DNA of 64,000 nucleotides from Halocafeteria seosinensis (taxonomy: Eukaryota; Sar; Bigyra; Bicosoecida), in the NCBI GenBank assembly GCA_001687465.1, contig LVLI01000281.1:1-64000 (forward strand), in the 5' to 3' direction. The notes under the pieces were generated by a model. It did not search any database. It saw only the letters and a list, made by a program, of their open reading frames with translations, and was not told where the DNA came from. The translations under genes were made by a program, and so were the position numbers. Positions 31,754 through 44,009 of this stretch are shown here, in pieces (positions within the stretch are counted from its first letter, which is position 1; each line of letters begins with the position of its first letter).

Positions 31754-33095
31754 TCACTGGCTAACCGCATCGACTACAATGGGAGCTAAGGCCTTCCTCG
31801 ATGCTTTCGTATTGTGTTGCTCCCAAACTCTGAGTCGTTTATCTTGTGTAGTAACGCTCGCGTGGGGAACCAACTGTAACGTTTCAGATTTTTCCAGGGA
31901 ATTCTTGGCCGCTTCAAAGAACTGGGTAGGACCATTAAAGGAAGGCTCGAAAAGCAGAACTTGTCGCTTCATTTTCGGTTCAAACACAGCTGACATGACT
32001 AGTACTAGAGTTAGGTCGCGTTCTGCAGCAAATTCTTCCATGCTCCGAATTGTTTGTGGGGAGACTGAGCCATCTTCTGTGCTCACATCCAAAAGCTGTT
32101 CAATCGGTTTTAATATCGACGATATACCTACGGCCACCGAGCCACTCGCTCCGGCATGAAAGCGTTTAAAATCATATTGCAAGCACTGCCTAGGAGTAAG
32201 ACTAGCCCAAAATTTAGGATCGCTTTTTTGGCGGAGCAGCTCCGAGAAAACGGCACTGCAAACAGGATAATGCTGCTGCAATTGACCGAGGCTTCTTCAA
32301 ATATTGAAGTACTTACTTAGGTTCGAAACCTGGATAGGGAGCTATCGCTTTCTTCAGTTTTTCAATAACTTCTTTATCCTTTGCGGTGGTTTTCCCCGCT
32401 GATTCAGAGCAATTCACGGTATCGAGTAGTATTGTGCCCATCAGAATCTTAGTCAATGCGGGCTCTTGCTCCAAGACAAATGGTACTCGTTTAGAAGCCG
32501 CTTCTGCGACCAGGGTGCACGTGGAGCCAACACCTTTTCCCAGTGATTCATTAAAACTGATACTTCGTGCTGATCCTGTGACATGGTCCACTTTTCTATC
32601 GTCCCGATGATGATCAACAATCTCTTCAGTGGCACTTTCCCACCATGAATTCGCGAACGGCCCCTCCGGTGCATTATGGTCAACGAGCGCTAACGCAGCC
32701 TGTGGGTACTGGACCTTCTCCGTACTGTCTAAGCAAAAGCTAGACTCCCACATCTTGAAATCGACGTCATCAAGGAAGGTTAAGAGACTGGTGTCCACGC
32801 CAGCGAGTTCAAGCAGGTAGGTAGCTTCGCGTCGTAGAACAAAGTCTTCTCGCTCACAAGAAATAATAGGCGCATAGATATGGGGAAAGCTTTGCGCAGC
32901 ATCCTCAACATCGCTCTCAATAAACGAATTCGTATCACCTTCATGTATCATTTCAATTTGTTTCACGTATGCATAGCTAATGGCAGATATAATGGAATCT
33001 GCATCACAGGCCTGCACCGCATCTGATATTTTGGAGAATATGGAGGACAGCTTACTGATGAGCAACTTACTTGATTGCCTACTACCAAATGACAT
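31754..33095 (-). CDS. PRUNE: PRUNE-type DHH phosphoesterase / exopolyphosphatase
   Basis: Exon 1 is 32317-33095 (ATG at 33095) and exon 2 is 31754-32255, with a 61-nt intron (GTAAGT...TTGCAG, phase 2). The product is 426 residues. DHH-superfamily motifs are present: ACDADSIISA (metal-binding DxD, residues 30-39), ALALVDHN, and EIVDHHRDD, the intact DHH. GTILLDTVN follows, as in PRUNE and yeast Ppx1. Exon 2 is a DHHA2-type domain (QCLQYDFKRFHAG...VAVGISSI). These enzymes cleave short polyphosphates or cyclic nucleotides in the cytosol. The strand before the DxD is less conserved than usual (DAVQ in place of VVLGNE), so an extra upstream exon cannot be excluded. Confidence 0.82.
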
Positions 33096-33572
33096 GTTTG
33101 ATGGGATCCTATGGGTTTCTGTTTCTCCTCAGAAGCCCGTCGTTGCAACTTCCCAAAGCGCCCGTATCTGGCAGCACTTAGCTCCAGTACCCTGTTCAAT
33201 GGCCATTTGGTGCACACATCTACACCTACCGAGCTGCATGTGGACATTCTTTTGGCACCAAATTTCCAAAACGGTGGCTGCGAAATCAGCGCTAATCGAT
33301 TCATACACCCCCAACACTCATAAAACCCTGCTGACAGAACAAGCAGCAAATACACCGCATTTACTCGAGGTCTTCGCATGCATTCATTCAGGTACACCGC
33401 CGAAATATGACACTCTATCTTGGGAGAGTATTCACGGTTTCACGGGTTGATTACATTACAATTCGTGGCGACAACATCCATCTGGTTCCATCTTCACAGA
33501 TACGCCTGAGAACTTCAGCAACATTGTAACACACTGCAATGATGTTCATGCCTGTGTATTTTTTTGGCTTTG
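33096..33572. other. Intergenic region upstream of PRUNE
   Basis: About 0.5 kb with no supported gene. Overlapping short frames on both strands lack motifs. Confidence 0.4.
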
Positions 33573-34706
33573 TTATTTTTTCCCCTTTTTCTTTTTCGTT
33601 CCTTTCGAATCTGGTTTTTCTTCCTCCGGAACCACACCAGCCACTTTCTTTTCTACGGAAGATAGGTCAGGGTGTCGTATAAGCAACACGGACATTTCCT
33701 CTTCGTCAGAGTCATTTTGTACCAACTCAACGAGTTCGTACAACTCGTATGGCTTCGTGACATCGGACAATTTTTTGTCTTCTTCCATAAGACCCGGCAA
33801 ACCAACTAAGTTTCCCGTAGGATCCTTTAAGTCGAGTTTTGGTTGGATATATTTCTCTTCTGTGGTCTGTTCAGGTTGGGTCGGCTTGCGTGATCTACTA
33901 GCCGTCCTCGGAGGGAATTGCTCATTTAAAGCATTCCCAATCTTTTGAAATCGCTTCACTTGACTTCTAAAGTTCTCAAATTGTTTCTCGAATTCTTCCA
34001 AAGTGTCTGAGATTTCCAAAAGCAATTACAACATGAGCCTAGACTTCCCTGAAAGCATAAGGAACCCACCTTTCTTAACCTGAAGCTTTTCTTTAATTTG
34101 ATCTTCTTTAGAAGGACCACTATTTTCGTTGTCTCCGACCTCCTCTTTTCCTTCCTCTTGCTGTTCCTCCTTGGCACTACCTGTACTCTCTTACGCAAGC
34201 CCGGCTTCTCAACCCTACCAAGAGCCGACTGCTTTTATTGGGGGAGTCTCTTACCATTTTCATTTTCTGCTTGCTCTCTCGGGGTGGCCCCTTGGCTTTT
34301 CTTCTCTTTTTGTAACTGGGCGAGTTGGTGCTCCAAATCTCGGATGGCAAACTTTACCGAGTTATAGTCTGCCTGTAAGTACTGATCGATATCGATGAAG
34401 CTATCCTGCGAAAGCACGAACAAACCCGCACAGCTCATAATCAACATGCTGATGGATGACAGAGGATGCTATGCAGATTACCTTCGAATTTGTCCACATT
34501 GTATCTCGGATATAATGGACCACAGCCTTGACGCTCGCATTTTGGGAAACAGGGAAGCCGGTGCGCTTCGGAGCTGCTTGTTCCGTAGCCGCCTGCTGTT
34601 GCCCTTCTCTGGCAGACTCCTGTTTTTGCCCACTACCCGATGAAGAAGCGGATTCTGGCCTCGCTGATGAAGGTTCCTCAAAGTCGGCGGCTGTGTAAAA
34701 CACCAT
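33573..34706 (-). CDS. Hypothetical acidic coiled-coil protein with lysine-rich tail
   Basis: Four exons: 34482-34706, 34255-34405, 34070-34180 and 33573-34006. Introns are 76, 74 and 63 nt with matching phases, giving 306 residues from the ATG at 34706. The N-terminus is Ser/Gln/Glu-rich. A helical block (residues about 60-115, SFIDIDQYLQADYNSVKFAIRDLEHQL) and a coiled coil (TLEEFEKQFENFRSQVKRF) follow. Then come a conserved-looking segment LKDPTGNLVGLPGLMEEDKKL, the acidic NDSDEEEM and a C-terminal KKKKGKK. I do not recognise the family. Confidence 0.6.
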
Positions 34707-35755
34707 GGACGCGCCTGTGAAGCATCAATTCGTTTATTACTCTCATGGCACCTACCAAGACCACATTTAACGAAGATTATCATCGCTCCCTCCTCCTTTA
34801 TCCTTTGAAATAGCGGTCGTACCTTGTCCTACCAAATGTTAGCGTTGCTTCTCGTTCGTATACCAGGCAACACGGGGCCGTTAACCTTCTTGTCAAGTGG
34901 TCTGGATGTCCAAGAGTGTCGGAACGCGGGCGGCCACAGGCATTCAAAATAAATTATATTTAGACTCTAATCCATTCGATGTCAAACCGACTCTAATCAG
35001 TGATTACCATCACTGTCAACAGTGTCAAGCAACCTGCTGGCAGTGCTGGGGCAATGTACTTGGAACCTCCGCCATGAGTTCACAACTCGTGAGTCAAATT
35101 TTTTATGACTTCGTATCACGAAGTTCGTAATGAATGGTGTCTTCATTGTATTTTACGGTAATATTGCTCGACATGCTACGCGAGAACCTAATGTACGAAA
35201 TCTTCCCGGTATTGGTCAAGCACCCTCATGGTGTGGCACATCGGTATATTTTTGTTAGACCGCCTCAGACTCACTCCTCACTGAACTGCCGCAATGATTG
35301 CATCAGGCTACGTTTGAAAAATTCCCTCTTCAGCAAGAGCGCTAGTGTTGACAAGCTTAGGGAAAAGCAATGCAGGGTAAGCTTCCACGGCGTGAGGATC
35401 CCTTAACTACTGTACAGTTCTTTTCAGCGGGTGGGACCAGGTAGGCCATAATAATATACAACTACTGCATCATATGGTCCATATGGAGAAGACCGCGTTA
35501 TTTGCACCGCAAAGAATTACACGAGGTAAAACAATTCCCTCCACGCTTCGGTCCGCTTTGGACACCCTTCGGGTCTGGTCTTCGCGATACATTCTTGGAG
35601 AAGTGTCCCGGGGTCAGAAATAACAAAAAGGGTGATGTAGGGAGATCCTTAGGGGGATCTTGTTAGTCTACGAAGAGTTAGTGGAATTGTCTTCTGGTTG
35701 TGTAATATGACGGTAGTGCGCACAAGCGTAAAATTGCAAGATAGATGCTGCCGGT
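34707..35755. other. Divergent intergenic region upstream of GCLC
   Basis: About 1 kb between two genes that point away from each other, so it holds both promoters. No further gene is supported. A short inverted repeat (ACTTCGT/ACGAAGT) lies near 35109-35125. Confidence 0.4.
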
Positions 35756-38700
35756 ATGGGTTTCCTGAAAGCTGGCAAACCCCTGTCTTGGACAGACTCG
35801 CTGGAATATACGCGATATGGTAAGGAACACCACCCAGCGAATTCGAGAATTGGAAGGACACTTACGAAATGACTGTTTTACAGTGAGAGAACAAGGGATT
35901 AAGCAGTTCTTGGATGCGTACTTTAAGATATTGACGAGGAAAAATGATGTCCTACTCTGGGGCGATGAGGTGAGGCAGAGTGTTGTCCAGGTGCTGGTGA
36001 TCTGACGTGTTCAAGGATTTTAAGTGCAGATAGAGTATCATATTGTCCACTTTGACGAGGAAGAAAGGCGACCAAGGGTAGCTCTTGTTGCTCCTCAGGT
36101 ATGTATTGCAGTGCGTGTACGATGTAGAACCACTGAGGCGGCCGTGGAGTTGCGAGCCCTCGTCCAAAGACCTTCCGTAGGCTTGCTTACCAATGATGAA
36201 TTCAGTTTTTTGGTTCGATTGTCTGGAATGGGACTACCTTTGTTCGCCCTTACTTTGTCCCCTGAAGACTCGATTTACTGTGCTATCGACCTGAGGTGTT
36301 GAAGAGGGTTTAGCACCTCACGGGCGCCGACATCCGTGTTGTCTGTAGTGAAATGCGTCATCTTGCTTTTAATTTTTGCGGCTCAGGAAGACAAAAGTGT
36401 ATTACGTGCATGGATGAAATAATTGCAGGTGATCCGTTCTCTTGAACAAAGTAGTGAGGAGGAAACAGCGACCAACAGCGCTTCGAGGAATGATAAGATT
36501 GATCGCCACCTGGAAACGGCATGGAGACCGGAGTATGGAGCTTGGATGGTAGAGGCTACACCAGGGCGTCCTTATGGCAACCTTACGACTGATCTACCCT
36601 TAGTGCAGCTGAATATGGCACGACGGCGTTCGCAAATACAAAAAGCGCTGCATTCTTTAGTGCCTAGTTTGCGTCTAGAGCCATGCTCCATAGTTTGCTT
36701 CCCGATGCTCGGAGTTGGAGACGACTACACTACGCCTAGACTGTCTTTGGGTGGTCCCTATAGTCGTTCGCGGTATTTTTCAGACGGAGCCATATGCCCC
36801 CACCCCAGATTCGGTACTCTGACTGCGAATATCAGGAGACGCAGGGGAGAACGCGTTAACATACTTCTGCCACTTTACCGAGACAGGAATACTGACACCG
36901 ATTCCACAGTTCTTGATCTCGATAATTCTTCTACTGCCACGTGTGTCGATGGGACGGCAGTACAACATGATTACCTGTCCCAAGCTCGACTCGAAGAGGG
37001 CAAAGTGGAAGCAACGGGGGTAAGGCCTGCCGGGTGTCTGGATCATACAAACGAGCTTCAAGCCGAGAAAGAGTCGGGTTTTAAACATGAGGATTTTACA
37101 GGCGATGTAACGAGGTCATGTGATTTCGATACTGATGAAAAAACACGGCTACAGACAGACCTGTTTCCTCACGGTCATGTCCATCTGGATGCGATGGGTT
37201 TTGGGATGGGGTGTTGTTGTCTACAAGTGACGTTTCAAGCAAGAGATGTCAAAGAGTCACGGTACTTGTACGACCAACTAGCGGTACTTTCGCCGCTAGT
37301 AATGGCGCTTACTGCAAATACAGCTATTGTTAGAGGTAGGCTTGTGGACGTCGATACTCGATGGGACGTTATTGCCGCGTCCGTGGATTGCCGAACCTCT
37401 TCCGAACGCAAGGGTGCATTTGGAATGGAAGGATTGGACCATAATGTGGAAACATATGTGTCTCAGCAGAGACGGGATGCCGCGCGACATGCGCCAAATA
37501 ATCGCTTGGTGAATGAGGAGGCAAACAAGTCCGCATCCAAATACACGAGTACAACCGAGCCTCCCGGAACCTTTCCACTAACGTATTGGCAGAAAAATTG
37601 CGAATACACTGCCAACGCTGCAGCTGCTGGATGTAGGCCTCTAAAGAAGAGTCGGTACGGTAGTATTGACCTGTTTATTAGCGATTCGGATGCGTTGCGC
37701 GATGAGTACAATGATGTGTATGTAGAGAAGGATGAGGATGTATACAACGAACTCATAAATGCTGATATTGACTCAAGGTTGGCATCTCACATAAGCCACT
37801 TGTTTGTACGTGACCCGTTGGTCATCTTTTCCGGTAAGTGTGCTGACGTCGGAAAATAAGGAGGTTCTACACAGAGTAAGCTTTTCACCCTCGCAGATAG
37901 GATAAACGTCGAGGATGACCCTCACACAACGGAGCACTTTGAAAATGTCCAGTCCACGAATTGGCACTCTGTTAGATGGAAACCTCCTCCCAGTGGTTCG
38001 GAAGACACCGGTGTTCGCGTAGAATTTAGAACTTTGGAGGCACAATTGACTGACTTTGAAAATGCTGCATTCACAGTGTTCACAGTTCTTGCTTCACGCG
38101 TGATTTTGTTCTTCGACTTAAACTTGTATATACCTATTAGCAAAGTAGATGAAAACTTTGCAAGGGCTCGAACAAAGGACGCTGCCACGGAACAAAAATT
38201 CTTCTTCCGGAAACACGTTGTCCCACTACGCCAGCGATGCCCGGAGATGCAGGAGAAATGGGCTCAGGAAGGCAGCGGAGAATCGGGGGAAACAGAAATG
38301 AGCCTCAACGAGATCCTTCTTGGAAAGCATGATTATCCCGGTCTTATTCCTTTGATATTTGCGTATTTGGATATTATTCAGTGTGATTCAGACACAAGGG
38401 CAATTGTAGACGTTTATATGCGTCTTATCGCGGATCGCGCTCGAGGCAACGTTAAAACAGGAGCTCGTTGGCAACGGGATTTCATCGAGCGGCATCCGCT
38501 ATATAAGGCGAAACAGGATAGTGTTGTTCCGCCTCAGGTTGCGTATGATCTTCTAGAGCAATGCTCAGCTATTGCCAAGGGAGAAGTAGAAGATCAAGAA
38601 CTGCTCGGAGAATATGCAATGGAAGTAGAAAGAGCGCTTCGGCGCAAGGGTGGTGTGGGATGGGACGATCTAGGGAAACGACTCCGGGGCGCGTCCTTTG

Positions 38701-38888
38701 CTGAAGAAGTGTTAAACTCACCTGATTGTGAGGTCGTGCACGAGCTGATAGCCGCACACTGCATGAAACCCGGGTCCACATTTGAGTCGACCCCTGGCTT
38801 TCTGTCTGGGGAGGTGATAGACGACGAACGCTCTGCAGCAGACGACTTGAAGCTAAATGCTTTGGCGTCAAGGTTACAGAGGAGATGA
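35756..38888 (+). CDS. GCLC: Glutamate-cysteine ligase catalytic subunit, animal/fungal type
   Basis: Five exons: 35756-35819, 35884-35969, 36030-36098, 36429-37833 and 37897-38888. Introns are 64, 60, 330 and 63 nt with matching phases, giving 871 residues. It makes gamma-glutamylcysteine, the first and limiting step of glutathione synthesis. Conserved blocks are the start MGFLKAGKPLSW, LLWGDEIEYHIV, WRPEYGAWMVEATPGRPYG, HPRFGTLTANIRRRRGE, LDAMGFGMGCCCLQVTFQA, YLYDQLAVLSPLVMALTA, HLFVRDPLVIF, HFENVQSTNW and LEAQLTDFENAAFTVF. Length exceeds the human 637 residues because of inserted acidic/Ser-rich segments (about residues 235-325 and 450-520) and a longer C-terminus. The 330-nt intron 3 is unusually long for this window. 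The plant-type GSH1 is a different family. Confidence 0.95.
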
Positions 38889-39508
38889 TGATGGTTTGCA
38901 ACTCCCCTGGTTTTTATGTACTCGTATGCTCCTGTGCAGGACACAGCGATCACAAACTTAGAAGCGTCACCCATAAGTCTAATGTACCTCCGATAATGAA
39001 CACCAGAGAGAGCGGTTTATGCACTCTTTTGCACGGTTGCATCATGCATGAGTATCAACAGTTGACTTGCTACATGCAACGAAGGATAGTCGCGTCCTCC
39101 CAAAATCAAAGCGCTATAAGTTTAGGTTTGAGATTGGCGGGCGGCATTGACTCTTCAAATTGAATCCCCTGTCTGCGATACAACGGGAACTTCGGATTCT
39201 AAGTTTTTTGAATTCCACAGAATTTCCACTCAACCAAACGAAACAATCATTTGTGTACTTCAAACCGAAAGAAACAACAAAAAGGGGTTTTAGGGGGTCT
39301 CGGGTAGGGGGAACCGCCATCAACGCTATACACAGTCCATGCTGCACGCCGAATTGTCCTTGAGAGACTCCTTTTCTGTGGTGGGGTACAGGAGTTTTCT
39401 TGTAATTATTCGACTGCGTTCTTTCAGGGAGTCGCCTCGGCTCCTCCCTCTGTATATCGGTATTGTGTTTCCGAATTTGAACGAAATCACCCCATCTGGT
39501 GGCGTATA
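38889..39508. other. Intergenic region between GCLC and the coiled-coil gene
   Basis: About 0.6 kb holding the GCLC 3' end and the promoter of the next gene on the same strand. An antisense frame (39114-39683) overlaps the next gene and shows no motif. Confidence 0.4.
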
Positions 39509-42500
39509 ATGGCGTTTTCTTCCCAGTATCAGGATGATTCCAGGTACTCTGGCTCAGGGGAGCTGTCTGAAGCCTCCCCACATCAATTGCTGAGCTCATT
39601 ACAGAGTCTGCAGCAGCAATTACAGTTCTTGGAAGGACAATTTGGAGGCGTCTTTGGCAACAATCAGGCACAAATCTCTTCAAATGAGGCGTATAATGAC
39701 GTCCAAGAAGTAACTAGTGACAAGAAAGCTATGGAATGGAGTAGTCCTCAGTCGCACCAATGGCAGCAGTGGAACGAGCAGGCGGGGGAGGAGGTAGAGG
39801 GAGAAGAAGCGTACGGCACGAGTACTAGTCGTGAGGTCTCCTACCAATACCAGGTGCATGAACCGGAGGATGATGATAATGAAGCTGAGGAAGAACTTCA
39901 GCAGTTGCAAGAAAAACTCCAGCATTTGCTTCGACTCAGGGACTATCTGGTGTCCGGAGCTCAAGAAGAAATCCGAGAAAATGCTGGGGCGTATGAGGAC
40001 GAGATGGCATATTTGTCGAATAACACCGACACTCAACGGTGGGTCCAGGACTCGGATCAGCAACAAGGCGATGTACAGTATGGCGAAGAAGGAAGATCAG
40101 GGGACCTAAGAAGGATTGGAGCGACAGAGGCGCAGAACTCCAATGCCATTGGAGACACTCAGAATGTTGCTTCCGGGAACGCACCAGAAGAGTTTGATTT
40201 TCTCTGGCAACTGAGAGAACGAATGTTTGGGAACGAAGCTACAAGTGGAAATCAAAACGAAAAGGAAGGAGATGTGCGCACGGAACAATCGGACCAGGAG
40301 GCCGCCGCCCGAGATTCAGAAGACGTTGAAAAATTGACGCAAGTCCTCAATGACAAGTGGAGTGAATTGGTCCAGATGCGAGATAATCTTGAAAGTTTAG
40401 AGCGTGAACGCAAACAACTTGAAGAGCAAGGACAAAATGAACACAGTGCTCTCACAGCGTCACAAGAGAGCTATGGTACCCTTGAGAAGGATAATGAAGA
40501 TGCTGCTACTGAGCTACAGCAGCAGTCTAAACAATTGCAGACGTTGTTGGAGACTTTAGAGCAGCTACGCTCCCAAAAATCTGAACTCGAGAATCTTATG
40601 GAAACAGTAAACGAATCGCCTGATCTCGTTGAGGAAGGTATAGATGAGAGAAATGGCCCTCAGGCAACTGCTCAGCCACAGCTAGAAGGCAGGGACTCTG
40701 GTGCCCGCACAGCTGCGGAGGAGCAGAGCCGAAAGCTAATCGAGGGTGCCATGGAGCAAGCTAGTAGTGAATCCTACGGCCAAGAAAGCCTACAGGATTC
40801 AATGAACCAACTTCGGTCTCTTTTGGAAGAAAGAAATCGCTTGCAACAGCAGCTGAGCCAGCTACGCGAAGAAGCTTCGGAGAAAGAAGAGACGCTTATA
40901 ATTGAGAATGGACAGAACGGGGAAGTAGATACCGAGGAAGTTGAATACAGCGACGATTTCGAATCCGTCAGCTCTCTTGGAGAATCACGCCCCGCACAAC
41001 ACGAGGCGGAATCGGGAGGAAATAGTAATGTTACGGACCAGATCTCATCAAGTAACCAACTTTCCAGCATCATGGAACAGCTTCGGAGTCAATTTATGAG
41101 GGAACAATCGCCCCGCCATGACGAAACAATAAATAGCTATGAATCGCATTCTGGAGAGGACCAGAGGCCGAATTTTGCTCATCAGGACAAGTCATCGCTC
41201 TCGAAGGAGCCACAGGCACATCAGACACGGCACGGGTCGTTAGACTCCTCCGAACGTAACGAGAGTGGACACAACTATTTGGCGTCTCCTGCGACAAAGG
41301 ACCTCGATAGTAGTGCTGAGATATCGTTTGCAATCAGTCCCGATGTAGAAAGAACAGGTGATGGGGATGATGAAAGCGTGGAGAGCCAACAAAGCAGCCA
41401 CAGTTCCAATTTCGAGGTTAATTTAAGCCCTAACCACAATTTGAATGCCGATTTTGATAACGAAGCGTTCGCGGCTGGGAAAACGCATTCGAGACCACCT
41501 CCTATGCCACGGGCGAACCCGATGGATTGGCTTAAGGTGCAGAGGTCGGAATCACGAGCTCCTCCAGATGACTCCTCGGAATCATCTTCTGCCTTAAGTG
41601 TCGAGTCAGAGAACAGTGCTGTCCAGACCCGTATACTACGACTTGTGGAATCATTGTTGCAAAAGGCGAATACATCTAGTGAGGGCAATGGTCGACACCA
41701 GCCTGTTGTTGGGGGACTCCTTCTGGAAGTTCTCCGGGACTTGAGAAAGCTACCTTCTAATCTCTTGCAGCAACCTGAATTTGCTAAGTCTGTGGCAATG
41801 CAAACGAAGAGTGCTATCCGTCATACTGCAAAACAGCTAAAAAGTACTGCTTCAGACAAACGCAGTGAAGGTGTTCGTCGCAGTACCGGATCGACCGCCG
41901 ATGAGAGCGTCTCTACAGTAGATTTGGAGGATTCGCATGAGGTCCGTAGCTCCCGTAAAAGAAGCAAACATCCGGGTGTGGCGCGTATCCCTGCCCCCAA
42001 ACATCGTTCTAGCGACTCATCGCGCTCTAGTGATATCGAGTCGAACAGCGATACCAGCGCTGATGACCATCATGCCCGAGTCTATCCTCTCCCACAGAGT
42101 GTTACCGGGAGCCAGGATGTTCCCGTTTCAGCTCTATCGTCTGTGTTAAGATCGGTCGATACACTCAATGAGCGTCTAACAGAAATGAAAATACTTCCGG
42201 GAGAAAATGGTAAGGAATATGAGAATGAGCCTTTCGATTACGCTGAAAGCGTAGAAACATCACATGCACCTCCAAGTTCTCCCCAAGCTTCTGGGTCAAC
42301 CCGGAACGAAAGTGATGATGACACTCTGTCGTACAACTACTTACAATCGGAAGCTCTCCAATGGCGAGATAATGTATGGGATGATGACGATGGACAAAAC
42401 AACTCTGAAACATCGTCTTCAGTTGATTCAAGCATCATACCAGATAATGACACTTCTGGATACACTGGTTTCCGACGGGCCTCGTGCAATTATGCGGAAA

Positions 42501-43398
42501 GTGTTAAAAGTCATGAAGACTCTGAGGTGTTATCCGAGGGCTTAGAGTCGAAGAACGATGAGGAAATTGGCGGCTACTCCTCATCTCAGCAAGGCTTCGA
42601 AACAAAATTCGAGGAGATCCAGGGCTATCTTAACAGGCTACGAGGTGTGTGGAATATACAGTCGCCTTCTAAACTGGAAGATGGTGCTGCGGCCCCTACA
42701 AATCCATCGGACGCCTATTCTGAGGATGCTTCTTGGAGTTTTACATCAGATTGGAACAGCACTGGTGCGCGCGCAGGTTCTTTCCCTTCGACATTGGACG
42801 GTGAGAAAACAGTCCCTACGGAGCAGAGAGACACAGCTCTACCAGTGATGCTCAAGGAAGGAGACGTATCTAGTTGGGAAGCTCGAAGTGATTCAGACGA
42901 CCGTGCAAGCATTGAAAACTTGATTAAGTCTCGCGGTGGGGCTGACCGCAAGAAGAGGTTCCAAGCAGTTAAAAGGCAGCGGGGAACGTCATCTTATGCT
43001 GCCCGAAGAGTAGACGGTGCCTCAGAACGGTATCATCCACACAAGTCAGGTGGGTGGGTTAATGGTAAAAGTACTGCTGGGGTATAGGTGTCATTTCGTT
43101 ATTATTACGAGGTACAGGAATACCACATCGTCCTGCTCGGGTACCGAGGCGCCGGCGTCCTCCTGGTTCGTATGATTCTACGAACTATACGGATAATGTC
43201 CCGAAAGGAAACACGATTGCAGAACTGCGTGAACTGTGGAACTCCTCCCGGGTTCCACCCAGGGTCGACGAAGGTCGTGCCTATAAAGATGAAAACGGTG
43301 CGCGAAGTCTTCGCGATCATCAGCAACACTTAAACTCACTTTTAGACCGGTTAGATTCGTTTGAAGATGAGTTTTCTGTGCTTTTCAGGGAGAGTTGA
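39509..43398 (+). CDS. Large Gln/Glu/Ser-rich coiled-coil protein
   Basis: Exon 1 is 39509-43049 (ATG at 39509). A 68-nt intron (43050-43117, GTGGGT...GTACAG) joins in phase 1 to exon 2, 43118-43398. The product is 1273 residues. The exon-1 frame alone would stop 38 nt after the donor, but exon 2 reads as clear coding sequence (IPHRPARVPRRRRPPGSY, then TIAELRELWNSSRVPPRV and a C-terminal helix HLNSLLDRLDSFEDEFSVLF). Coiled coils rich in Gln/Glu cover residues about 25-155, 255-375 and 420-460. The remainder is Ser/Asp/Glu-rich and disordered. No known domain is seen. A shorter intron from GTAAAA at 43065 is possible. Confidence 0.65.
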
Positions 43399-44009
43399 TC
43401 ATTAGATATGAAGCGTTTTCTTCGTTGCTCATTCAAGTCACTCCAACACTGTAGGTGCGACCTCGCATGTGGCGTCGCCGTTCACTTGTCGACATATCAT
43501 GGAATGGAATAGGGTTCAGATGTAAATTATGGTTGGCTCGCGGACTTTGAGAGCGTTTCCATATGCAATATGCAACCGGACGAAAACAGTACCCTACTAG
43601 GAAACCGGAAGAAAATGAGAGCTGCTATGCAATTTCCCAGTCAATTCATTTGGAAGCACTGATTGGTGCTGGCCCAGACCGTTTAAAGTGCCCAAACCGT
43701 ATGTATGAGCATCCCCGCCGTTCTGGCATACAACTGTCTGAAACCCTATGCCTCGTGCTTTCTTCAAGATGAGTACAATAGAATTGCTGTACCACATCAA
43801 CTGTTTCTCTCTGAAAGATGATAATGAACCAATAGCAGCCCGTCGCTTCGTTCTGGTCGATACATAAATACGTTCTACTCTGGTCCCATGTGTACTTCAT
43901 AACCGTATTAACTGGTACCGAATATTGCAATTGTGGCTGGTAGGTAGAAAGAAAGGGTTCACGTGTGCTGTTTGTGCAGTCTTGTCGGACATCGAGACAT
44001 TCTATCGAA
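43399..44009. other. Convergent intergenic region
   Basis: About 0.6 kb between the 3' ends of the coiled-coil gene (+) and PMS2 (-). Short frames are present; none is supported. Confidence 0.4.

Noticed and set aside
35109-35125. loxP-like inverted repeat ACTTCGT-ATC-ACGAAGT
   Set aside because: Only 7-bp arms with a 3-bp spacer, no recombinase gene nearby; chance similarity.
36024-36302. Open frame continuing GCLC exon 3 into the 330-nt intron
   Set aside because: A good GTATGT donor follows VALVAPQ, and joining to VIRSLEQ at 36429 restores the GCLC alignment, so the extension is intronic.
39114-39683. 189-codon minus-strand frame upstream of and inside the coiled-coil gene
   Set aside because: It overlaps the start of a well-supported gene antisense, has no family resemblance and no splice support.
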